Below are positions 13,801 through 25,800 of a DNA stretch of 64,000 bases, piece after piece. The stretch's first letter is position 1. Each line of letters begins with the position of its first letter. The DNA is from Xiphydria camelus (Eukaryota; Arthropoda; Insecta; Hymenoptera; Xiphydriidae), in NCBI GenBank assembly GCA_963678675.1, contig OY783197.1, forward strand, positions 10,357,647 through 10,421,646, in the 5' to 3' direction. The notes beneath the pieces were generated by a model. It was not told the origin of the DNA. It was given only the letters and a program-made list of their open reading frames with translations, and did no database searches. The position numbers and the translations under genes were made by a program.

Positions 13801-16800
13801 CTATCAATTAAAGCTGCTTCCTGTAGAATCCGGTTTCGCAGCTCGTCTAAATTTTGTGGTTGAGTTACGTATACTTTACTCTTTAAATAACCCCAAAGGA
13901 AAAAGTCGAGAGGCGTTAGATCGGGGGATCTAGCAGGCCATTCGATTCTTCCTCTCCTCCCAATCCATCTACCAGGGAATTGATCCTGCAAAAATGCTCG
14001 GACAACCCCACCATAATGTGGTGCAGCTCCATCTTGTTGAAACCAAATTTCATGGAAATTATCACCAGCTATTTCTCTGATTCTTGGCACAATTTGATGT
14101 CTGAGAAGATCTAAATATTTTTGGGCATTAAGATTACCATCAATGAAAAAGGGGCCTATTATCGTATCATTCAAGATACCAGCCCAAACAGTCACCTTTT
14201 CTGGATATTGTGTGTGACTCTCCAATATCCAAAAAGGGTTCGTGTCCGTCCAAGATCTACAATTATGTCTATTTACTTCACCTTTTAAAGTGAAAGTGGA
14301 TTCATCAGAAAATAGTATGTTGTATAAAAAGAGAGGATCGTTATCTATTCTGGTCATCATTGTATCGCAAAATTCAATCCGACGATCAGGATCGTCTTCA
14401 TTAAGCTCTTGTACTAGATGAATCTTGTAGGGATGAAATTTTATCCCCCTCAAAATATTTCGTACTGTTTGGTGAGAAACATCATATTCATCACCTGCTC
14501 TACGTAAAGAAAGATGAGGATTTTCAATAAAACCTTGCGCAACTTCTAATTGTTTCTCTTCAGTTGTTTCAGATTTAGGCCGACCAGATCTCGGGAGGTT
14601 TTTAATAGTTCCATGATCCCTAAAGCGCCGAACAGTTCTTTCAACTGTAGACTTTGATATGGGACTTAAATCTTCTCCATTACGAAAAGTTTCATTACAT
14701 AAAATTCGAACTTCATCATAAGACCGCGCTCGATCTCCCCAACCACGCATCATTAATAAAGATATTCTTTCCTGCTCTGAGAGTGTAACATTCTCCATGA
14801 TCTTTCAGTAGCACGCGGCGCTACGTCTCCACTCAAATGCCGTCTGTGGGACGGCACGCGGCGCTATGCCTCTTTAACCCTCTGACTGGAAACTCCTAGC
14901 AATTCCTGTCCGTGTGAGCGTAGTGGGGGGCCAGCCAATCGCGCGCGGTCGCTTCATGTGTTAATGACTGACGGCCCCCCACTCTCATTCAGGCTCGTAG
15001 TTAGCTGTGCGCTGAACAGCACCCAGGCGCCATCTACCCAAGATACAAAAAAATGTTTCAAACAAAAGTTTCTTATTTTGTAACGTAAAACCCGAATCTG
15101 CAATAAAAATTGGGGGTTTCCATTAAAAATTTTGAAGTTACCCCCCGCCCCCTAGCGGGGGTGGGAGGAGGGGAGTCGAATTTGATATGGCTGGATAGAA
15201 CTTTTAAAACTATTGAACACGTATTTTTTGTTTTTCGTTTTGAAGTTTTTTCCATGAATTTTTAGGGTTTCGTATTTGTATGTTTCCCCCATCGATTGGA
15301 GCGCCATCTACCCTTGATACAAAAAAATATTTCAGACAAAAGTTTCTTATTTTTTAACGTAAAACCCGAATCTGCAATAAAAATTGGGGGTTTCCATTAA
15401 AAATTTTGAAGTTACCCCCCGCCCCCTAGCGGGGGTGGGAGGAGGGGAGTCGAATTTGATATGGCTGGATAAAACTTTTAAAACTATTGAACACGTATTT
15501 TTTGTTTTTCGTTTTGAAGTTTTTTCCATGAATTTTTAGGGTTTCGTATTTGTATGTTTCCCCCATCGATTGGAGCGCCATCTACCCTTGATACAAAAAA
15601 ATATTTCAGACAAAAGTTTCTTATTTTTTAACGTAAAACCCGAATCTGCAATAAAAATTGGGGGTTTCCATTTAAAATATTGAAGTTACCCCCCGCCCCC
15701 CAGTGGGGGTGGGGAGAGGGGAGTCGAGTTTGATATGGCTGGATAGAACTTTTGAAACTATTGAATACGTGTTTTTTTTGTTTTTCTATGCGGCGCGTAT
15801 TTTTCAAAATATTCGACCGTCCCGGGACTTTTTTTACACCCTGTATATCAGTTCCTGTAATGTCTTTTTTCTCTGCGATACTTTTTATTACCCTGTTAAT
15901 TTCTATTTGCATTGCTTCCGAAGCATCAGCAGCATTTTTATAAGATTATTGCATATCTCTTAACTCGTTTTTCATTTTCTTAACTGTCCAATTTTGTTTA
16001 TCTAAACTCGAACGTACTGTATTCTATAAGCTATATACCTATATAGGATTAAGGACTTTTAGGATCACTCTTATTTTTATAAACTTTTAGGGGCTTCAAC
16101 AAAAATAGGGACGATAGGGATAATGAGGACATATCTGTGAAGCCTGTAATTTTTTAATTTCTAGGCCAAAATTTTCACTATACCTAGAGGCATCCCTCAA
16201 TCTATTTACTTACCGACATAGATAATGCAGAGGTCCGAGCATCTCCTCTCTCATCCACGGTTTATTCTCCAGTATAGACAACGCGAGCGCGCCGGTTTCG
16301 AGAGTAGACAGGCATCCTTCGGTCGGTTGCGTCCGTATCACGTATTCGCTCGTCGGCACTCCCACCAATTTACACGCTTTGAGGAAGTAAAGTGCCGGAC
16401 TGGAGTGGTATATAGCCTGTTATAAAAAAAATCGTCGTATGGTATAAATTTAAATAGAAATGACCTATTTCGCATTACTATAGGCTCGCTTGATAATTAA
16501 TATACAGGATATTCCGCGTTTACCGAAACACCCGTCAATGGTAAATTCCTTTTAAAAAAACTGAAGCAAATAATTCTAATAAAAAATATCCAGGGATCAA
16601 TATTGTTCAAGTGATAAGCAGTTTGAGTTGACTAGTCTAGCGAATGACCAAGACCAACGCACACAGAACGTTGGAGAAGGTATTTTAGGAGTCTGCTCTA
16701 GTGCGCGTAAGAATGAAATTCAAACAATATATATTAGTATATCTACGGCTATCAGAAAGTATAAAATTTCCCACCATTTCTTTTCCCTTCTCACAAGGAA

Positions 16801-19800
16801 GTGTAAGAATTGGTGGGAAATTCTACACTTTCAGGCCATTAGAGATAACTACACCATCAAAAATCGAATGTACTTAGTGTAGATAAAAAGAACAAACGTA
16901 CTAATAACTTTAAACATTTTCACGCGCACTACAGAAGCAGACTCCCAAAATACCTTCTCTCTCACGCTCGATGTCCGTTACTCCTGGGCGTCTTCTAGAC
17001 TCGACTTTAGATTGATCAATTTAAGATAGTACTATCACAGAATCGTTTATGTCAGAATTTGTTAAAATTTGGCATACGTATTATTGAATATATTGCCCAG
17101 ACATCTACGCAATTTAAGTAACACTAATCATCCCTAAGCCGAAATATTTACACTTGAAGTTGATATGATTTATATGTAACTCATGTACAAACCATACACC
17201 GAAGACACATTATTAATTCTACCATCAAAGCGACGTGTAAGAATTGAATAAAAAGGCTGGAAAATGTTTGAGGGAAATGATATGAATATTTTTAGAAAAA
17301 TTCGAGGATGATTTACCATCTACTTTTGAAGATATACAGGGTCTTCAAAAAGTCCCGTTACGGCTGATTATCTCAGCGGGAAATCATTTTAGAGAAAAAT
17401 GTTCGGAAATTGACGGATTCGTGCCAAATTTTTAAAATTTTGAAATCTGATTTCAGATTCGTGATCAGCGACTCAAAAAGCCCACTTATACCAAATTTGG
17501 TACGAATCCGTCAATGTTCGAAAATCTCGCCCGCCATATTGGATCCGCCATCTTGAATTTTTGAAATCTGACTTCAGATTCGTGATCAGCGACCCAAAAA
17601 AAAACCCTATACCGAATTTGGTTTAAGTTGAATAAGCCATTAAGAATTTTGTCCTTCTAATTAGGTTGGCTGATGGTCGAGGAAGTAAACTTAGGCGCCA
17701 CCAAGCTAAACACCCTTATTTACCGCCTGATTTGAAATATATCAATATGGCAGGAGTCAATGCTTACTTTATAAAGTATAGTAGGCATTGCAGGAGTCAG
17801 AAACGAAAATATAACCTTAATTTATGAATCTGTATGTAGTGAAGTGAATTGAAATAAAAAATTTAATATAAAACGATGGCTGTGGAGCCTCCGCAGCCGC
17901 TTCCCACCAGCGATAGCGGCCGACCCACGACGAGCGACAGTGTCGCCACCACCAGATGACGGAAACAGTTCCTTCTCCCGCGCGAAGAGGACTTGCCGCC
18001 TCAGTTGGAGATCCGCTGAATTCCTTTAACTGTTTCACTTGCATAATTTTTTTACCAGTCACATCAGATACAGTCAAATCTGCAACAATGCAGCATTAAT
18101 AATATATTATAACCGTTTTAATTTGCCCGCGGGTGTTTGGCTCGGTGGCGCCATCTGCTTCAGGTTTGCCCAGCCAACCTAATTAGGAGGGCTGGTGGCG
18201 GATTTAGCAAATTTTGGCGCTAGTGAGAACAACACCGTTTCTGTCGTATTTACCGACCGAGTTGTAACTTTTGAATGAAAAGTTAAAAACATAACCTTTC
18301 ATGAACACAATTACCTTGGGTACTTGTCGACTTTTTGGAGTAAATCTCAAAACAACATGGTTTTTCAGTGTGTAGTTCCAAATTGTAAAAATAAATAAAA
18401 AACAAATACTATCATCTGTCCCTTGTCGAAAACCACTACAGCAGACTGAACACTACAGTGGTCAGTAGTGGTTTCTACAATAGTGGTCAGTAGTGGTTTC
18501 TACAATAGTGGTCAGTACCCAGGTAGCAGTGGCACGTCAAACTCACGTCAATATTTCGTCACTCGATTCGTCGAAATAACGTGATTAGTTCGGTTATAAT
18601 GTCGTCATAAATGACGTGATTATGTCTCGTTAAAGAGACGTCATACTTCGACGTCAATATGTCGTCACTATAGTCACGTTTTATTTACGTTCGTTTTTAT
18701 TGATTCGGGTCGTCATATTGACGTTAAAAGTTACGTGATAATGCCATCCTAAAGACGTCACACTTTAAAATCTTATTCTCAGTGAAAAGCTTTGCAATAT
18801 TATTTAAACTCAAGGAAATTTTAAAGAAGAGTGTAAAAAATGTAAGTAAAGCTCTAGTCGCAATATTGTTAAACAGTGAAATATGATCATTAGAATTACA
18901 ATAATAGGCATTGAAAAATATTAATACACAATTGCATATTCGAGAAATAACATCTACATATATTTGAGAATATACATATATATGTACGTAATACATATTG
19001 TATGTTAAAACTTCTAACGTACGGTATGTGTATAACTTCTAACGTACGTGTTATGTATTTCGGTACTATTGAAGGATATTATACATTAATTATTCCTAAG
19101 TATAAATCGAGTGTATTAAAGGCAACGAAACCCAACAATCTTTATCATTCTTTTGAGTAATAGGTAGAACTAGACATTTAGCAGTAATAACGTTGATAGG
19201 CCATGTTTCATAATCATTTGAAATTCCTGTGATGACATAAATATCTAATTCTTTAGAATCTATTGGATTACAATATAATGATGTATGAAATGAAAATCGT
19301 TTCCCGACTATCGTAAAAGAATTGTTGTGATCCATCAAAATATTATGAATTTGCACAACTGATCTAGATTCTTTTATAAGGCAATACGAATCAGCTTTAG
19401 AATATGCATGGACAGAAATCTGGAAATTCTGCAAGCGTAGTTGTTTAAATTGTTTACTGTTTCTGAAAATAATATTTGTAGGAAGAGGGCCACAGTTATA
19501 TTCAAATTTAGGAATTATTGGTCCTTTTAATTTGATATTTTCATTAATAAATGCACTTTCAATTTCACTTATACGGCGGCAAATTTGCTGTAGTGGTCTA
19601 TTAGGTGACTTCACTAAGCGTTTAATTTGTCCTAAAAAGTTTTCGAAAACAAACGCTGAGAAATTATCCAAAGGTCCATACATTTCTGCATCATCGCTGA
19701 GGTGAGATAACATATGAATATTATGAATTAAAAATTGTTTGCCATACAATTTTTCACAATGCTTAACAAATACGTTTAAAACATTGCCAGCAGTCCTGCA

Positions 19801-22800
19801 GCCGAATGTGGAAATGTGTTTGTATGAAATCAGAATAGTAATAGCAGAATGAAAGAGCAAGAAATGTTCATATATCGAGGGATCTACGATATTTCTTAAT
19901 ACAATCGGACCTAGGTATAATACAAAAGTTCTAAATTCTGTTGCTTTCCAGCGTGGCAATTCTTCCAAGCTGCGGGGTTTGCGGTTAAACTCTACAGGAA
20001 TGTAAAATCGCGATGACAATAAGCGTTCTGATAATAGATGAACTGATCTACTGCCTAGGCGGACTTGTAAAGAACCAGAAATCCAAGTATTTAATAACTT
20101 TTTAGCAACACCTAAACATACATTATGCATATAATCTATGGGGAAATTTGACACTAATCCTATTGTTGGAATTTTCGATAAAGGTGAAACGCCTAAGTGG
20201 TGGTCGCTATCTATTTGTAGAGAGAATGAAGTATCAGTTCTCTTAGGCGCATGAATACCTTGCAATGTAACTCTTCCATCGACATACTCGCCAGATTCTG
20301 TACATTTTTCACAAGAAGAGTATCCGCCATGAGATTTTATACATTTTAAGTATGCCCTAGCTGGAGCATCGCAAACGAAGCTATGTAAAGTGACAATATA
20401 TTTTTTGTTATCAAGTTTAATGCCATTTTCCAATAAATGACTAAGATCATTTACAAAATTTTCTAAAAACTCGGTTAGTGGCTTTGGTTTGCCGTTGCCA
20501 CAAAAAATTCCAACAACAAAAGGTTGACATTTTATTTTTTTTATTAACCCCAAAATAGGCCACAACTGCGTTTTCGAACTTGCAAATAAGGGCAAACCAT
20601 CAACATTGAAACTTATTTCTATTACATTACTAGAAATATCCTTCAGATATGGGGAAATTACTTTTTTAATTCCATTCAATAAACCCAAGTGGCAGTATTC
20701 CCCGTTTTCTAGTTTCTTAGTGTCTATATTTAATTTAGTTACTAATAAACTTCGTGAATCAAGCGGTAAATCTGGATGATAGGGCGAAAGAATGTGTAAT
20801 AGATCATTAACTGTCGAGCGAGGTACATTCCTAGTTATTGCCCAAAGTCTCAGCTTCTGAGAGAGATCAGGTGTTTCAATCGTACTGCTACTATCGGAAA
20901 GCATTTCAAAAGTATCATTGTTATAGACTAATTCTGATGTGGTAGCACTGTCATTCAAAAATACGCGATTCATGTGGGTACTATTTTGAAGTAGCGGTGA
21001 AACATTGCTATCACAATCGCTTCTATATACATTTTCGCTTTTATGATTATGTGCAATAGACTCCTTCGTTACTTGAATTCTATTACTTTCCTGTTTTATT
21101 TCATGTAATGCATTTTCGACAGCTTTTGCAATTTTTCTATTCCGCTGACGTTTCCCTGTAGTTGCATTTGTCGTCTTTCTGCTCATTGTTTAAGGATTCT
21201 GTTTCTTCAATTCTTGAATTTTGTACCGTTGAGGTGCGTGTTTAAGCCAAATTTTGATACTGTCGTTGATTTCTTGTTCTGAACAATCAGTTGAGTTTAT
21301 TGCACCTGGAATTAAACAATTTCAAACAAGTTTGTTAAACATATTGCCACTCAAAATACAAGAGTAATCTGTTCCACCACTCTGATGTGTAATGGGAATT
21401 TGTAGCGGCACGCAGCATAACTCATTCTTCAAAGTATGTCAGAATACTTACGAACGACGGCAGTCTTCAACTTTAGTTGTGAAAAAACTTTCTTATCTGC
21501 ACGCTTGCCAAAGAAACTATATTCTTTTGCGAGATTGTCTGTTATGCATCGACGTAATATATTATTTACTTTGGATGATGTGTTTTTACCGCCCAATTGT
21601 GATAGGTATGTAGACTGAAACAAAACGTTATTCCTTTTTTGTATAGGCTTATTTATGTCTGGAAATATGTTGTGATGTGACTTTTGAAATTGAGTTAAAG
21701 TGATAAATTGAATTCTTGAATTGCGGTATACGTATATGTATGCTATTCATATGATTTACGAAGTATGATAATAAAAAGAAGTAATCAAATATAGAGAAGC
21801 TTGAATCAAATTATATGTCAATATGTTTATAAGTAAAGAGACAATTCTTACGAAGCCAATCAAATTTTCTTTTTCTTCTAAATAACGTTCGAATCCATCT
21901 AGATCATCAGTAGTATTAATCGGTAAATTTGATGGTAAATGTGCTGCTTGACATTGGTTTAACGTGGCAGTTGTTGACTGCTTTTCAATCCATCGAAGTA
22001 TTTGGGTATTTTGTTCTTTTATAATAAAAATTTCTCGTAATAACTTCCGTTGAAACACTACAATAAATTAATCAAAGTATTGGTAAAAATATATAGACAT
22101 ACGTCTGTTAATTTTCCTACATAAAATCTGTATATTAGGTTGGCGGAAACGTTTTGTCGTATTGCAATATGTGCAGGCAATTTTACCCGCACATATTGAA
22201 ATATTGGATTTCAAATATAATTACCATAGGCTTACCGATATTATTAACATTATTTGCTGCTAGGTCATCTAAATCATTATTCAAAGTACCGGTAGATTGC
22301 GATACTTTTGAAAGATGAGAGATCGTTGAATGAGATGGTTGAACTGAATAATCATCATCATTTCTTGTATTAATAGAATGTGGATCGGAATTAACTAAAA
22401 AATATTCAGATCATACATTTCTAATTCATACAAAGATATGATACAAAACTGTTAAATAGCTTATTTCATGTAATAAGATTGCTCGTAATTGTTGGATCAT
22501 GTCCATAAAATGATACAAATCAAGTTTTAAATTTCCTATAATTATTTAATGAAGGCTCAATTTGAAAATCTTCTTAAATTTATCGAAATGCCAGCGCGAA
22601 AAATATAATCAGCCATGTTCATTAATAATTCTTCAGGTGTACGTACCATCCTCTCCCAGTTTCAATCTTTTGCACTCAGAACCAGACTTTTTATAGATTT
22701 CTACCTTCGGTGGTCTAGGAAGAAGACTGATATTTTCTTCGTCACTCGAATCAGACAAAATTTTGCGGGTAGCAGAGACTTTTCTCTTCCACGATTGCTT

Positions 22801-25800
22801 TTTTTTTGGTGTTTCAATACCTGACTGTATATCTGAGGTTACTTCGGCTTGTTTTATTTTATACGAAGCTTTTTCAAAATCATCTGTATAGAAATATAAT
22901 GATTATAGTTTTTTAATATCGAATTGAAGAATCTGATGAAATAAAAAAAAATGTTATCGAACGATATCTCGTGCATTCGTTCAGCGCTCAACCATATCAC
23001 AAAGAAAAGATAATGAGGAGCTCCAAAAATTCGGCTTTACGTTGTTATCCCCCTTTTGTTAAGAAGGAATAAGCATATGTGTGTACTTACCGCACTCAAA
23101 AAAACGACGGCAAATACCATACACTGTCCAGGTCTCCTCATCTGGATTTTCCCCACGTTTTAATAATTTATTGTATTCATTTTGCGTCTTGCATGGTGGC
23201 CACAAGACTTCTTTTTTTCGTGGCGTTAACCAGCGGCTATTTACTACAGCTATGCCGCCTGCACATTCCTCGGAAGCAGAAAACTCGACGCCTACATATG
23301 TCATTATACGCGACGTCTTATACAGTCACTCTTTTTTCGCTCGCTCTCACTTTTATTTTCCTGTCACTTTGCTGCTTTAAGAAATCGTATATGCACTGCA
23401 CTGAAAATGCCACGAATGTTCGAATATCGTTTGAACTGTACGGGACTACCGACGTGACTGAACCGAAATTTTCAAACTCAAAGAAATAAACCGTTTCTGC
23501 CGTGGTGACGGTACGTTAGTATAGGGAAAGACCCACCTCGGTCTACGGCATTTGGTCAGCACATGGAACTCATTAAACGCGGATACCAAGGAAAGTGGCA
23601 GGTAACACGGGTACCCGCAATGCCGTGATTTTCTATTCCGTTGGAGTTCTTGTAAAAAGTATCCCGCAGAGGTATCAAGGGAAAATCCCGTTTATTTCCG
23701 TTATTTGTAATTTTATGAAAATATATTTCAAATAAAATTTGTTTGGTATTGAAAGATACATATGGTAGATGCAACAGATTTTCAATGACACGCATTATTT
23801 ACGAGATATGAAGGTTACTTTCATCTTTTTAAGTGGAATTCGGTATTTTAATTCCTACAAAAGTAGTAGAGCTCGTCAAGATGAACAAAAAAAGGTAAAA
23901 GGTGAAATGTCCATTCGCTGAACCGTTTGTGAGATATTTCCGCTCAAAGTACAAGAGTAAATTTCGCTGGGCGCTGGAAACTTAGTCGCACGCAGCGCAA
24001 TTTACTCTTGTACTTTGAACGAAAATATCTCACAAACTTTTCAACTGATGGGTATTTCATCTTATACATTTCTTACAGTTACACACCTGATTATGCGTAG
24101 GGAAATAATAAATTATGTGACTGTTTCGTCAACAAATTACGTGAAAAAAACGTCATTTCAATGACGTCATAATATGATCTTCAAATAACACGTGATTAAA
24201 ACGTCGAATTTAAGGCATATGACGTCGTCGACGAACAATCACCTTCAAGCGACGTGAATATGACGTGTCACTGCTACCTGGGTAGTGGTATACAGTAGGT
24301 TCGTTCCAACAAGCATTTTAGGACAGTTCTAGAACCGTCCTGGAACTAGTTAAGAATTATTTAATGCGCATGCGCCAGTCAGATGCGTTCTAGAACTGAA
24401 TTCATGGGATGTGTTTTTTCATTTTTTCTCGAAACTATCTTTATGCATTTGTACTGTTCTTGGACTCACCGATTCAAATAGAGCGCGTCTCGCGCCTTAC
24501 TACGCGTGGGCTAGAAAATCGTCCCAACTCAGAACTAGGGACTGGAATTACCGTTCTAGAACCGTTCTGTTACAGTTCGCAGTTTAGTTGGAACGCTCTT
24601 TGGAATCGTTCCAGAACCAGTTCTGTGTTTGTTGGAACGGCTAAGTCAGACTGCGCACACTCCGCCGAGTTCAAAACCAGTTCTCATGTTAATTGGAACG
24701 AACCTAGTGGTGAATAGTGGTCAGTAGTGGTATACGGTGGTGAATAGTGGCATGCAGTGGTACGTAGTGGTAAGAAGTGCTAAGTAGTGCACATGTAATG
24801 GTTATACTTTTTTTTTTTATTGAATCATATAAAAAGGGTACAAAATTTAAATTATACGACGGATGTATCACTTCTGCTCCCGAAAACTCTGCAATCACGC
24901 GAATTGAAGAAAGGTATAATACCTACCTAGATAAATTTAAATGTTACTTATAGAAGACAATGCAATGGTAGATGACTTCTTTGGTTGATATTATTGGATA
25001 CCGTTGAGGTTCTCGCGATTGTAGACCCGTGTGCTTAAATTTTAAATTTAAACTTGCATTTTCTAGTAAAAGAGCGAAGGGAGAACAAAATTTTCCCGAC
25101 GTTTCTATGAGCTTCTATCCTCCTATTAAAAAAGAACTATAATCTAAAATGTGTCGCGCGAAATTACCTAGCAGGGAAAGACTCACTTATAAAAAAAGAA
25201 GAGAGATCTATTAATTTTGATTCTCCAGAGCTTTGACTCAGATAAAATTATAATCATGATTCAATCTCACGCGTGGAAAGCAAGGCTACAATAGCCGTTC
25301 CTCGGAGCACCGTCCGACGCGAATGCTGCGACCCAGAGAAATTGAGCATCATCGAGTTCTTAATCTAGAACGAATCATCGAGCGTCAACGTCGCGGTGGA
25401 ATTTCTACTGTCCGGCGATTGCATTGCGATATATCGTTTGCGTAAGATCTCTTGAAGGTCGTTGCAAGGGCTACTTTCGCGTTTGGCTCGCAAAGGTCTC
25501 TCACCCGGCGATCTGAAAAACACGTTTAAAAGCCCACTGTGAACAAAATCAATCCTTCGCAGCCACGACATTCTGACAATGGGAAACTCGTCTTTGTTCC
25601 TGGCGAATTAAAAGTTTACCGCGATAAAATTGTTTAATCATACCTTGCGACGAGTTTCAATATGACTTTGTCGATGTCTTTCAGTATATCACCCATTAAT
25701 TTCTGGGAGATCAGTGGCGGTTTATGCCGTTCGACGAACTTGTAGTCTTGTAAACTAGCTCTCCTCGCGATGTGAGGAGTCGTCGGAGGTGGCAGAGGTG

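Larger units (their letters stand above)
12119..15843 (-). mobile_element. DD41D mariner-superfamily element with intact transposase
   Basis: Ends CAGGGTGT...ACACCCTG are flanked by TA (12117-12118, 15844-15845). Each end is a long inverted repeat of about 830 bp built from roughly three tandem 274-bp units. Between them are a 42-bp minisatellite (13125-13684) and an uninterrupted transposase gene on the minus strand. An open frame, matched ends and a clean target duplication make this the element in the window most likely to be, or recently to have been, mobile. Confidence 0.85.
18518..24282 (-). mobile_element. two-gene CCCAGGTAGCA transposon (transposase + DUF4806)
   Basis: Ends CCCAGGTAGCAGTG and its inverse match almost exactly over 22 bp. 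TA is duplicated at 18516-18517 and 24283-24284. The subterminal regions (18530-18760 and 24110-24270) are crowded with ACGTCA/TGACGT and ACGTGA/TCACGT motifs, the layout typical of CACTA/EnSpm transposons, whose transposases bind such repeats. Two intact genes lie head to tail on the minus strand. A 2-bp duplication and CCC ends differ from plant CACTA elements (3 bp, CACTA ends). Confidence 0.85.

Noticed and set aside
12432..15529. Four nearly identical 60-codon open frames
   Set aside because: They are repeat units of the mariner terminal inverted repeats, read in one frame.
22139..22160. TTAGGTTGGCGGAAAC, a possible mariner-type end inside the two-gene transposon
   Set aside because: No partner end was found, and it lies within an intron of the DUF4806 gene whose splicing is intact.
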